A stretch of DNA of 25,167 nucleotides from Lachnoclostridium sp. UBA7215 (GTDB lineage: Bacteria; Bacillota; Clostridia; Lachnospirales; Lachnospiraceae). How positions within the stretch are numbered: the stretch's first letter is position 1; the number at the start of each line of letters is the position of its first letter. The notes beneath the pieces are model-generated. The model was not told where the DNA came from, made no database searches, and saw only the letters and a program-made list of their open reading frames with translations. Below, piece after piece: positions 14,721 to 21,038 of the stretch. Both the position numbers and the translations under genes were made by a program. Location: NCBI GenBank assembly GCA_002490465.1, contig DKUB01000101.1, positions 1 to 25,167 on the forward strand, read 5' to 3'.

Positions 14721-16079
14721 TTAGTCCTCGGCAGACTGTAGTATCTGTTCCAAATCGGCAATCAATTCTTTTGAATATTGTGCCGCTTCCCTGTATATTC
14801 TTTCCGCCTCCGAATAAGAATCATTTTTTAATGCCGAAATAACCATGGTACCATATTTGTGAAACTTTTTATGTTTCATCTCAAGTGCTTCCCATATTGG
14901 AAGAATCCTGGGGATCCGGGGTCTTACGGAATAGTAGAAATGACCGAATCCACATTTGGAAGAATCAAGCTGCAGTGGTGTAACAGTTCGTGTCTCAACC
15001 ATTTTCCTCAGATTATTTAGCCAGTTATGATGTGCGGAAATAGCATCACGGACATATTTGGCAAAATCAGAATTATCAAAGTGAAAAAAGGTATCTTCTG
15101 ACATGATTCCCATTTGCTTTACTGTGGAATCCAACGTCTTCTCAATATCGACTACAGGTTCTACTGCCTGTTTTAAGTCCGAACTGACCTGGTTCATAAA
15201 GCTGGTGCTGGTTCTGAGCTGGTTTTCCATTTCTGTCATGGAGTTAGTAATGCTCTCACTTACTGAAGCTATGGAACGGATGGAATCATTAATTTTGGAA
15301 ACCTGTTGCTGGTTTTCGCTGTTTATGTCCCAGATACTGTTGATTTTTTTTGACATTACCTCAAGTGAGTTTACAGTATTTGAGGCGCTCTTGACACTTT
15401 TTTGGGAGGCTGCTTTTATAGTATCTACAAACTGCTCCATATTATTTGTCAATTTTTGTGTTTCTGTTGCTAATGTGCGTATTTCTTCTGCCACAACGGC
15501 GAATCCCTCCCCGGCTTTTCCAGCCCTTGCCGCTTCCACAGAAGCATTCAGTGACAAAAGGTTCGTCTGCATGGAGATATTGTTAATTTCGGCGATCACA
15601 CTGCTTACGGATTCGAGGATCTTGAGCAGTTGGTCCATATCGCTTTGCAGCTCCAGGGATATATCAATTGTCTGTCCTGATAGATCCCGAATTTCTGTCA
15701 GCTCTTCCTGACCTGTCTGGATTTTTTCAAATACATTACTGGTATCAGAAGATACTTCAACAATTGTATTGGTCAGTTCTTCATGCTGGTTATTTGTTCT
15801 TCCGTTGAAGTTAGAGGAAGAACCAAAAATAGTTTCTGTGGCATTTGCTACATTTTGAGATATCTCAACAATTTTTTCTGTCTGGTACTGCATGGTTAAG
15901 TCCAGAGAGCTAATCTGCATAACTGCTTTGATATTTTTGTCAAATATCTCCCCGAATTGCTTTCTTCCGTTCTGTAGTCTCTGATAGATGTTGTACAAAT
16001 CCGGGTCCTTGGTGTAATCTGTTTCCTTTAATTCTGAAACTGCCTTAATAAGCGCCGTTTTCCCCGTTTTAACTGCCAT
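14721..16079 (-). CDS. Cytoplasmic methyl-accepting protein with C-terminal CZB zinc-binding domain
   Basis: 452 residues, no membrane span. The middle holds the MCP signalling tip MQTNLLSLNASVEAARAGKA then GEGFAVVAEEIR (about 170-205) flanked by heptad-rich helices. The C-terminus is a CZB domain: HHNWLNNL (H350/H351), CGFGHF (C376) and HKKFH (H403, H407), the Cys-His3 zinc site. In TlpD-type receptors and DgcZ this site senses zinc or oxidants such as hypochlorous acid. A cytoplasmic sensor of redox or zinc status feeding the chemotaxis kinase is the best reading. The ATG at 16079 has AAGGAG upstream and a promoter at 16155-16182. Confidence 0.9.
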   Translation of the reverse strand: MAVKTGKTALIKAVSELKETDYTKDPDLYNIYQRLQNGRKQFGEIFDKNIKAVMQISSLDLTMQYQTEKIVEISQNVANATETIFGSSSNFNGRTNNQHEELTNTIVEVSSDTSNVFEKIQTGQEELTEIRDLSGQTIDISLELQSDMDQLLKILESVSSVIAEINNISMQTNLLSLNASVEAARAGKAGEGFAVVAEEIRTLATETQKLTNNMEQFVDTIKAASQKSVKSASNTVNSLEVMSKKINSIWDINSENQQQVSKINDSIRSIASVSESITNSMTEMENQLRTSTSFMNQVSSDLKQAVEPVVDIEKTLDSTVKQMGIMSEDTFFHFDNSDFAKYVRDAISAHHNWLNNLRKMVETRTVTPLQLDSSKCGFGHFYYSVRPRIPRILPIWEALEMKHKKFHKYGTMVISALKNDSYSEAERIYREAAQYSKELIADLEQILQSAED

Positions 16080-16154
16080 TAGTCATCTCCTTTTTTTGAA
16101 GTAATTTCTGTGTGCTGACTGCACATCTGAAAATTGAACAAGGTACATACTTTC

Positions 16155-16182
16155 ATAATACGGGTTTTTGGGTATTTTGCAA
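16155..16182 (-). promoter_or_regulatory. Promoter of the CZB chemoreceptor gene
   Basis: On the minus strand TTGCAA (16177-16182) and TATTAT (16155-16160) are separated by 16 nt. Transcription would begin near 16149, about 70 nt before the start codon. Confidence 0.5.
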
Positions 16183-16222
16183 GCTTTTTTTCTATTTATC
16201 AGGCAAAAAACATGCAAATGAA

Positions 16223-16258
16223 AGCCCCCATCAGTGACATATGGCCATGATGGGAGCT
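16223..16258 (-). terminator. Terminator of the cotJ operon
   Basis: On the minus strand AGCTCCCATCA pairs with TGATGGGGGCT (positions 16248-16258 and 16223-16233, one mismatch) and is followed by a short T-containing run. It lies about 28 bp behind the cotJC stop. The T-run is weak (TTTCATTT). Confidence 0.6.
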
Positions 16259-16285
16259 GATGTGATAATACAATCCGATAGGTTT

Positions 16286-16897
16286 TTATTTATGGCAACT
16301 GTTTTTATCGAAATCCGGGTTGAATGCATAGTAGTTTTTCTTGTTCAGTTCATCCTGCACAAGACGAAGTGCTTCACCGAAACGCTGGAAGTGAACTAAT
16401 TCACGCTGACGCAGGAACCGAATGGGGTCACAGACCTCCGGATCTTTTACGAGGCGGAGAATGTTGTCATACGTACTGCGTGCTTTTTGTTCTGCGGCCA
16501 GGTCTTCCGTTAAATCTGTAATCGGGTCGCCTTTGCTCTGGAAATAGGTTGCAGTAAATGGAGTTCCTCCTGCGGATTGTGGCCAGAGTCCCAGCGTGTG
16601 GTCTACATAGTAGTCTGCAAATCCCTGTTCTTTAATCTGTTCAGGTGTTAAATCTTTTGTCAACTGGTGAACAATGGCACAAATCATTTCAAAATGTGCC
16701 ATCTCTTCTGTACCGATATCCGTTAAAACACCAGCTACCTTACGGTTTGAGGCGGAGTAGCGTTGGGACAGATACCTCTGGGAGGCAGCAAGCTCTCCGT
16801 CAGGCCCGCCAAATTGTGTAATAATGACTTTGGCCATTTCGGCATTGGTTTTCGTGATATTAACTGGATACTCTAAACGTTTTTCGTAAGTCCACAT
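16286..16897 (-). CDS. cotJC: CotJC, spore-coat manganese-catalase-family protein
   Basis: 203 residues. The start MWTYEKRLEYPVNITKTNAE and the ligands GELAASQRYLSQRY (first Glu), GTEEMAHFEMI (ExxH) and FLRQRELVHFQRF (ExxH) match CotJC, a dimanganese catalase-fold protein of the inner spore coat. It probably removes peroxide in the spore or helps coat assembly. The start codon overlaps the cotJB stop by one base (TAATG). Length and motifs are as expected, so the protein is probably complete and the metal site intact. Confidence 0.95.
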   Translation of the reverse strand: MWTYEKRLEYPVNITKTNAEMAKVIITQFGGPDGELAASQRYLSQRYSASNRKVAGVLTDIGTEEMAHFEMICAIVHQLTKDLTPEQIKEQGFADYYVDHTLGLWPQSAGGTPFTATYFQSKGDPITDLTEDLAAEQKARSTYDNILRLVKDPEVCDPIRFLRQRELVHFQRFGEALRLVQDELNKKNYYAFNPDFDKNSCHK

Positions 16898-17166
16898 TAA
16901 TTACAACCCCCTTCCCAAGGCCATGGGCCCTCTGTCCATGTCCAGCCATCACATGTATGAACTCCGTTGATGGTGATAGGGCCACAGTGTTTTTCATAGT
17001 CCTCAACCGCTTCTTTGTGCATTTGCTGATATTTATTAAAATAATCCATTGCGGTCTCATCACATGGGTGCGTATCGAGGTAAAGCCCAGCCTCTATCAT
17101 GGCAAAGCCGGTCTCCCGAACAAATTTCATCATTTTTTCTCTTGACATCATATTATTATGACTCAT
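16897..17166 (-). CDS. cotJB: CotJB, spore-coat protein
   Basis: 89 residues: the pattern FVRETGFAMIEAGLYLDTHP and AMDYFNKYQQMHKEAVEDYE then GPITINGVHT, WTWTEGPWPWEGGCN at the end, is the characteristic CotJB signature. CotJB works with CotJC in spore coat assembly in Bacillus. It overlaps cotJA and cotJC by one base at each end, so the three are tightly coupled. Confidence 0.95.
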   Translation of the reverse strand: MSHNNMMSREKMMKFVRETGFAMIEAGLYLDTHPCDETAMDYFNKYQQMHKEAVEDYEKHCGPITINGVHTCDGWTWTEGPWPWEGGCN

Positions 17167-17414
17167 TAATAACCACGTCTCCTTCCATAAGAGGTGTTGG
17201 TCTGTTCGCAGTTGCAGTTTCTTCGCTGTGGACAGTTAGTCTTAGACGCTGGCTGGGTCTGAATGGACTGGCATGCTGCCTGGGCACCCATAAATGGAAA
17301 AATCAGGTCTTCAAAGATGGTTCCCTGTTCCAGGCCGCATCCTGCATCCAGAACATTTTCAAATTCCTGCCATGGAACATATGCCATAGCAAGAGGTTTT
17401 TGAGAAAGATTCAT
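17166..17414 (-). CDS. cotJA: CotJA-family spore-coat-associated protein
   Basis: 82 residues. The core LAMAYVPWQEFENVLDAGCG then LEQGTIFEDLIFPFMG is the CotJA signature. The tail is Cys/Gln/Arg-rich (CPQRRNCNCEQ) and poorly conserved. GGGGG precedes the ATG at 17414 by about 8 nt. It is first in the cotJABC operon, expressed from the sporulation-type promoter upstream. Confidence 0.9.
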   Translation of the reverse strand: MNLSQKPLAMAYVPWQEFENVLDAGCGLEQGTIFEDLIFPFMGAQAACQSIQTQPASKTNCPQRRNCNCEQTNTSYGRRRGY

Positions 17415-17446
17415 TATAATTTCCCCCTGTTTTTTGTTTTGTTCTA

Positions 17447-17473
17447 TATAATATGTAGAAAAATGTCGAATGT
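17447..17473 (-). promoter_or_regulatory. Sporulation sigma (SigK/SigE-like) promoter of cotJABC
   Basis: On the minus strand CATATTATA (17447-17455) matches the CATANNNTA -10 of SigK, with AC (17472-17473) 16 nt upstream as the minimal -35. A SigE reading (TCACATT, 13 nt, CATATTAT) is also possible, and cotJ is SigE-dependent in Bacillus subtilis. Which sigma is used cannot be settled from sequence. Confidence 0.5.
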
Positions 17474-17549
17474 GATAAATATAGTGACTGAAATATCTTT
17501 GTGAAAAATTTCGGCAATATAATTTCCATAAAAAAACAAAAATAATCTA

Positions 17550-17578
17550 TTGACAATAATGGCGCAATCATGTATTAT
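17550..17578 (+). promoter_or_regulatory. Sigma-A promoter of perR-rubrerythrin
   Basis: A perfect TTGACA (17550-17555), a 17-nt spacer and TATTAT (17573-17578, 5 of 6). Start of transcription near 17585, inside the operator. Confidence 0.8.
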
Positions 17579-17580
17579 AA

Positions 17581-17601
17581 TAACAGTAATCGTTACTATT
17601 A
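17581..17601 (+). promoter_or_regulatory. Per/Fur-type operator overlapping the start of transcription
   Basis: TAACAGTAA (17581-17589), TCG, TTACTATTA (17593-17601) is a 9-3-9 inverted repeat with one mismatch. It begins 3 bp after the -10 element and ends before the RBS AAGGAG (17606-17611). It resembles the AT-rich per/fur box class without matching the Bacillus TTATAATNATTATAA exactly. Autorepression of perR-rubrerythrin is the natural inference. Confidence 0.65.
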
Positions 17602-17620
17602 CTAAAAAGGAGCGAGTACA

Positions 17621-18013
17621 ATGGCTGGTTTAAAATACAGCAGACAGCGGGAGGCTATTTTAAGTTATCTGCGCTCGACCACCTCACATCCTACGGCGGA
17701 AAATGTATATTTTAAAATCAGAGAGGAATTTCCCAAGTTAAGTTTGGGTACAGTATATAGGAACCTGAACTTGTTAGCTGAGAACGGCGTGATATTGCGT
17801 CTTAGCTGCGGAGACGGCGTAGAGCGTTTCGACGCGATAACTGAGCCGCACAATCATTTTATCTGTCGGAGTTGCGGTGTTGTTTTGGATTTAAAGGTGG
17901 AATGTATGGAAACAATTGATAAAGAGGTTGAAAAACATTTTTCAGGGAAAATAGAAGGGCATGAGGTTTATTTCTATGGAACCTGTAATCAATGTTTACA
18001 AAAAAATATATAA
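17621..18013 (+). CDS. perR: PerR, peroxide-sensing Fur-family repressor
   Basis: 130 residues. An N-terminal winged helix (residues about 1-72, recognition helix around LGTVYRNLNLL) is followed by a dimerisation and metal domain. Every metal ligand of Bacillus subtilis PerR is present at a constant offset of 14 residues: H23, D71, H77, H79 and D90 (regulatory Fe/Mn site) and C82, C85, C122, C125 (structural zinc). The Asp at position 71 (Bsu D85) marks PerR rather than Fur or Zur. Peroxide oxidises the iron-site His and releases the repressor. It is 16 bp from reverse rubrerythrin, a standard clostridial pair, and lies behind an operator it probably binds. Confidence 0.92.
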   Translation: MAGLKYSRQREAILSYLRSTTSHPTAENVYFKIREEFPKLSLGTVYRNLNLLAENGVILRLSCGDGVERFDAITEPHNHFICRSCGVVLDLKVECMETIDKEVEKHFSGKIEGHEVYFYGTCNQCLQKNI

Positions 18014-18029
18014 AAGGAGAGAATGAAAG

Positions 18030-18572
18030 ATGAAAAAATTTGTATGTTCTGTATGTGGTTATGTACACGAAGGGGATACCCCACCGGAAAAATGTCCACA
18101 GTGTGGTGTGGGACCGGACAAGTTTAAAGAGCAGACTGGTGAGAAAGAGTGGGCTGCTGAACATGTAGTAGGTGTAGCAAAAGGTGTAAGCGAGGATATC
18201 GTAGCAGATCTCCGTGCGAATTTCGAGGGTGAGTGCTCAGAGGTTGGTATGTATCTGGCAATGGCACGCGTGGCACACCGCGAGGGCTATCCGGAAATTG
18301 GTCTTTATTGGGAAAAGGCAGCTTGGGAAGAGGCAGAACATGCAGCGAAGTTTGCTGAGCTTCTGGGTGAAGTTGTTACAGACTCTACAAAGAAGAACCT
18401 TGAGATGCGTGTAGACGCAGAGTGTGGGGCAACTGCCGGAAAAATGGATCTTGCCAAAAGAGCAAAGGCGCAGAACCTGGATGCAATTCATGACACCGTT
18501 CATGAGATGGCCAGAGATGAGGCAAGACATGGCAAGGCATTTGAGGGTCTGTTGAAGAGATATTTCAGCTAA
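18030..18572 (+). CDS. Reverse rubrerythrin (NADH peroxidase component)
   Basis: 180 residues. The rubredoxin-type iron site is at the N-terminus (C6-x2-C9 and C22-x2-C25, in VCSVCGYVHEG and KCPQCGVG), the opposite order from classical rubrerythrin. The ferritin-like di-iron domain follows, with Glu at EGECSE (E68/E71), E101xxH104 in EEAEHA and E164xxH167 in DEARHG. Reverse rubrerythrins reduce hydrogen peroxide to water with electrons from NADH through a reductase in anaerobic clostridia, and in C. acetobutylicum are PerR-repressed. AAAGGAG precedes the ATG. It is in one operon with perR, and no standard terminator follows the stop. Confidence 0.93.
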   Translation: MKKFVCSVCGYVHEGDTPPEKCPQCGVGPDKFKEQTGEKEWAAEHVVGVAKGVSEDIVADLRANFEGECSEVGMYLAMARVAHREGYPEIGLYWEKAAWEEAEHAAKFAELLGEVVTDSTKKNLEMRVDAECGATAGKMDLAKRAKAQNLDAIHDTVHEMARDEARHGKAFEGLLKRYFS

Positions 18573-18730
18573 TCAAGAAATGGTTTAAAATAAGGGATTA
18601 CAGCACTTCGGGGTGCATGGGCGGAGGCTTGTGTACCTCGATTTTGGGTGCTGCTGTAGCAATAGGTGGCGGTTTTGCCTTTCAATGTATGAGTACATAC
18701 AGGCTTCCTTGCATTCTGGAGGTGATGCCT
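18573..18730 (+). other. Intergenic stretch with foldable leader ahead of the small toxin-like gene
   Basis: TACAGCA (18599-18605 region) can pair with TGCTGTA about 50 nt downstream, enclosing GCAC/GGTGC and GAGG/CCTC small hairpins (18600-18660). A 59-codon frame (ATG 18617 to TAA 18796) starts with a hydrophobic Gly/Ala-rich segment (ILGAAVAIGGGFAF) but lacks a convincing RBS. I see no consensus sigma-A promoter for the downstream peptide gene and no intrinsic terminator for the rubrerythrin operon, so read-through is possible. Confidence 0.3.
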
Positions 18731-18882
18731 ATGAGGAAAGTACCGGGAAAGGATAGCAAGTATTGTTGGATATTGTTGGTGTCATTGTCTCCATAATCCG
18801 CACAGTGATTTCGCTGGTGCGGTTGGTATATGACATCATGAAAAATGGGAAACAAAAAAGCAACCGCCCGCCCAAGGTATAG
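18731..18882 (+). pseudogene. Putative type I toxin-like small membrane peptide gene, apparently one-base frameshifted
   Basis: A strong RBS (GGAGGTGATGCCT, then ATG at 18731) opens a frame MRKVPGKDSKYC that runs into a stop at 18796. In the next frame, from 18766 to the TAG at 18882, the sequence reads LDIVGVIVSIIRTVISLVRL then VYDIMKNGKQKSNRPPKV: one hydrophobic span and a positively charged tail. Restoring one T near 18768 would join the two into a 50-residue peptide of the kind made by txpA/bsrG-like or holin-like type I toxins. Alternatively the 39-residue peptide starts at TTG 18763, 9 nt after AAAGGA, and is intact. The 3' end overlaps a bidirectional terminator and a convergent antisense RNA, the usual layout of such toxins. 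Family membership is inference. Confidence 0.45.
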
Positions 18883-18943
18883 GTTGCTTTTTTGGAACCA
18901 TTAATCAAGGCAAAACCGTCTGCTACGGTTTGCACCTTTCTAT
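18853..18943 (-). ncRNA. Candidate antisense antitoxin RNA, about 90 nt
   Basis: A near-consensus minus-strand promoter (18950-18978) would start an RNA near 18943. It contains a first hairpin, the complement of GCAAAACCGT (18910-18919) / ACGGTTTGC (18925-18933), and ends at the bidirectional terminator (18854-18888) about 90 nt later. It would overlap the last part of the plus-strand peptide mRNA by about 40 bp, as RatA does with txpA and SR4 with bsrG. No coding capacity with an RBS is needed to explain it. Predicted from promoter and terminator only. Confidence 0.5.
18854..18893. terminator. Bidirectional terminator at the toxin/antitoxin 3' ends
   Basis: AGCAACC (18859-18865) pairs with GGTTGCT (18882-18888). 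Six A precede and six T follow the stem, so it can stop transcription from both strands. The toxin-like frame ends inside it. Confidence 0.85.
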
Positions 18944-18949
18944 TAATTT

Positions 18950-18978
18950 ATTCTATACAATTTACTGGCATTTGTCAA
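18950..18978 (-). promoter_or_regulatory. Promoter of the antisense RNA
   Basis: On the minus strand a perfect TTGACA (18973-18978) is 17 nt from TAGAAT (18950-18955, 5 of 6). There is no minus-strand gene with an RBS downstream, so its product is most simply a small RNA. Confidence 0.75.
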
Positions 18979-19041
18979 TTCATTTTTGTTTTTTAAATTA
19001 GCCAGCGAATGCTTGAGTCAGATAACGTTCCCAGAGCTTGT

Positions 19042-19092
19042 AAAAACCTCCGGACTGGTATAAACTATGTTTATATCGTCAAGGAGGTTTTT
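19042..19092 (+). promoter_or_regulatory. RBS-masking inverted repeat with inner palindrome before the methyltransferase
   Basis: AAAAACCTCC (19042-19051) is perfectly complementary to GGAGGTTTTT (19083-19092), which contains the Shine-Dalgarno of the methyltransferase gene. Inside the 31-nt loop lies a perfect 7-3-7 palindrome TATAAAC-TAT-GTTTATA (19059-19075). If transcription begins upstream, the stem would hide the RBS. If it begins within (TTGTAA 19039-19044, then TATAAA after 15 nt or TAAACT after 17 nt), the palindrome is an operator-like site at the promoter. Both readings are inference. Confidence 0.5.
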
Positions 19093-19096
19093 ATTT

Positions 19097-19879
19097 ATGG
19101 GGACAATCAATCAACCAGGAGCTGTGCGGGAACAATATAAAACGGCGGATAAGCTGAATACCAGAATTTCCATCCATGAAAAATATTCGACAAATAAATT
19201 GGGATTTGGGAACTGGTTATTTTCCCACTATGATTTTTCGCACGAAAACAGAATTTTGGAGCTTGGATGCGGCACAGGAGAAATGTGGAAGACAAAATTA
19301 CATATGCTCGATGAAAGTATGAAATTGACTCTGACAGATTTTTCTGAAAACATGGTTTCCGTTGCAAAGAATACGTTAGGCCCTGCCAACATTTTATATG
19401 GTGTAGTAGATATTGAACACATCCCCTATGAGGATAATTGTTTTGACAGGATAATTGCCAATATGATGTTATATCATGTACCGAATCTGGATAGAGGGTT
19501 ATCAGAGATAAAACGGGTCCTGAAAAAAGGCGGATATTTTTACTGCGCAACATATGGCGAAAATGGAATTATGCCTTTTATATCCAATTTGTTCAGAGAA
19601 TATGGCATAACGGATAACTCAAATAAGAATTTTACACTGCAAAACGGATATGGGATTTTGGAGAGTTATTTTTCCCATGTAGAAAGGCTGGATTATGAAG
19701 ATTCGCTGGCAGTCACAAATGTGGATGATTTATTGGATTATGTTGATTCACTGACAAATATGTCGTCTGTTGCAAAGCTCGGAAGACAGACTATAAATGA
19801 AATTTTAGAAAAAGAAATGGTAGATGGGGTTTTAAACATTCCTAAAGAATATGGTATGTTTGTCTGCCGGAAAGGATGA
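19097..19879 (+). CDS. Class I SAM-dependent methyltransferase
   Basis: 260 residues from the ATG at 19097, 9 nt after AAGGAGG; a longer frame starting within the palindrome is rejected. Motif I is ILELGCGTGEMW (residues about 53-64), the acidic loop-2 region is LTLTDFSENM, motif II/post I is VVDIEHIPYEDNCFDRIIAN and motif III LKKGGYFYCATYG, a Methyltransf_11/25-type Rossmann fold. The substrate is unknown; small-molecule methylation is most likely for this architecture. The next gene starts 4 bp after its stop, so the two form an operon under the hairpin-containing leader. Confidence 0.88.
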   Translation: MGTINQPGAVREQYKTADKLNTRISIHEKYSTNKLGFGNWLFSHYDFSHENRILELGCGTGEMWKTKLHMLDESMKLTLTDFSENMVSVAKNTLGPANILYGVVDIEHIPYEDNCFDRIIANMMLYHVPNLDRGLSEIKRVLKKGGYFYCATYGENGIMPFISNLFREYGITDNSNKNFTLQNGYGILESYFSHVERLDYEDSLAVTNVDDLLDYVDSLTNMSSVAKLGRQTINEILEKEMVDGVLNIPKEYGMFVCRKG

Positions 19880-19883
19880 AACA

Positions 19884-20942
19884 ATGGATAAAATAACGGA
19901 GTTTTTAGTAAAAAATGCGAATCCCTCAATTGTTTATCATGTCAAAAACGATATTTTGAAAAATATTACAGAAGAAGAAAAAAGAGACTTGCAGGATAAA
20001 ATTTTGCAAGAAAAAATAATCCAGAAAATAATTGCGTGCCAAAAAGAAAACGGTTGGTTAGGCGATGGTTTTCACGGACCGAATAAAAATGCAGGGCCTT
20101 ATGAAAATCAGGAGGTTGGTGTAAAATATCTCGGAGAAAAACTGGTGTATAAAGATACTCCTGTTTTGAAAAATGCAATAGAAGCATTTAAAACAGTATT
20201 TCCGAAACTGTTTGGCGAAAACGATACAGATTGCAACAGATACGCAGCCTCCGGCTCAGATATTATTAAAGCCGCCTGTGTGGCAAGAGCCGGTTATGAA
20301 GATACCTTTGATATCACAAAAGAAATAACTACGGCACTGGAATCATTTGGCAGAGTTACAGAAATAAATTCGGTGACAGATATTGTAAAAATAAGAAAAA
20401 AGCGTCCCGAAAAAATCAATCCTGAGGGAATCGTATATGTTTTTAATGATTATGAAAAATGGCCCTGTTGGTATCATTTGGATATTTTAGCCCATACGAA
20501 CAGTTGGCGGAGCAAAGAAAATATAGCCATGCTGGCGGATGCATTTAATAAACTGCTGGAAGACCCGGGGTTAAATTATTTACCTGCATACTGCGTAGAT
20601 ATTGGTCATTTGGTTGGCTGCTGCGGTGCATTTAAAGAGGGGATGAAGCTGGGTACAGAGGTCGGCGGCGAGCACTATGTGTTTTTGAACCTTGTGGAAT
20701 ATATGTGCCGGTGCGGTTTATACAGTCTTGTTCCTCCACTAAAAAAAGAGGTTGATATGATTTACGATTCAATAGATGAGCAGGGCATATGCCGTGCAGG
20801 TTATGTGGAAAATGCGCTTAAGGGAATGGGAACTTATGGCGGCGGACAGTTGGAGGTGGACTGGCGGAGTAAAACCAGAAAGCTTTGCGATGTCACTTAC
20901 AGGGGGCTGTTGATCCTGTATTATTCCGGATTGGCAGCATAG
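19884..20942 (+). CDS. Uncharacterised protein, possibly alpha/alpha-toroid (prenyltransferase/squalene-cyclase-like fold)
   Basis: 352 residues from the ATG at 19884, with AAAGGA 9 nt upstream inside the end of the methyltransferase gene. There is no signal peptide or membrane span. Segments such as NPSIVYHVKNDILKN, IIACQKENGWLGDGFHG and the final GTYGGGQLEVDWRSKTRK resemble the repeat helices and QxxxGW-like turns of terpenoid-cyclase/prenyltransferase alpha/alpha-toroid proteins, but the catalytic motifs of those enzymes are not evident. Several Cys/His residues (CWYHLD, YCVDIGHLVGCCG) could bind a metal. It is coupled to a methyltransferase, so it may act on or with the same substrate. 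I do not recognise a named function. Confidence 0.6.
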   Translation: MDKITEFLVKNANPSIVYHVKNDILKNITEEEKRDLQDKILQEKIIQKIIACQKENGWLGDGFHGPNKNAGPYENQEVGVKYLGEKLVYKDTPVLKNAIEAFKTVFPKLFGENDTDCNRYAASGSDIIKAACVARAGYEDTFDITKEITTALESFGRVTEINSVTDIVKIRKKRPEKINPEGIVYVFNDYEKWPCWYHLDILAHTNSWRSKENIAMLADAFNKLLEDPGLNYLPAYCVDIGHLVGCCGAFKEGMKLGTEVGGEHYVFLNLVEYMCRCGLYSLVPPLKKEVDMIYDSIDEQGICRAGYVENALKGMGTYGGGQLEVDWRSKTRKLCDVTYRGLLILYYSGLAA

Positions 20943-20982
20943 GACGCTGAGCAATGATTTATCAGATTTATACGGGTGATTG

Positions 20983-21011
20983 TTGAAAGAAATGATTTGT
21001 GGTAGTATTGT
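20983..21011 (+). promoter_or_regulatory. Candidate promoter of the GLUG-protein/kinase pair
   Basis: TTGAAA (20983-20988, 5 of 6) and TATTGT (21006-21011, 4 of 6) are 17 nt apart in the 96-bp gap before the GLUG gene. Confidence 0.4.
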
Positions 21012-21038
21012 TACAATGTTTGATTGCGGAGGCTGCCT

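Noticed and set aside
16897..17166. Separate transcription of cotJB
   Set aside because: One-base overlaps with cotJA and cotJC and no internal promoter; the three are one operon.
18617..18796. 59-codon plus-strand frame beginning with a Gly/Ala-rich hydrophobic stretch
   Set aside because: No convincing RBS at ATG 18617, and its later part is the RBS-led MRKVP frame in the same phase; kept only as a note in the intergenic entry.
18729..18935. 68-codon minus-strand open frame across the toxin/antitoxin locus
   Set aside because: It runs antisense through the toxin-like frame and both hairpins, lacks an RBS, and is better explained as the complement of the peptide gene plus a non-coding antisense RNA.
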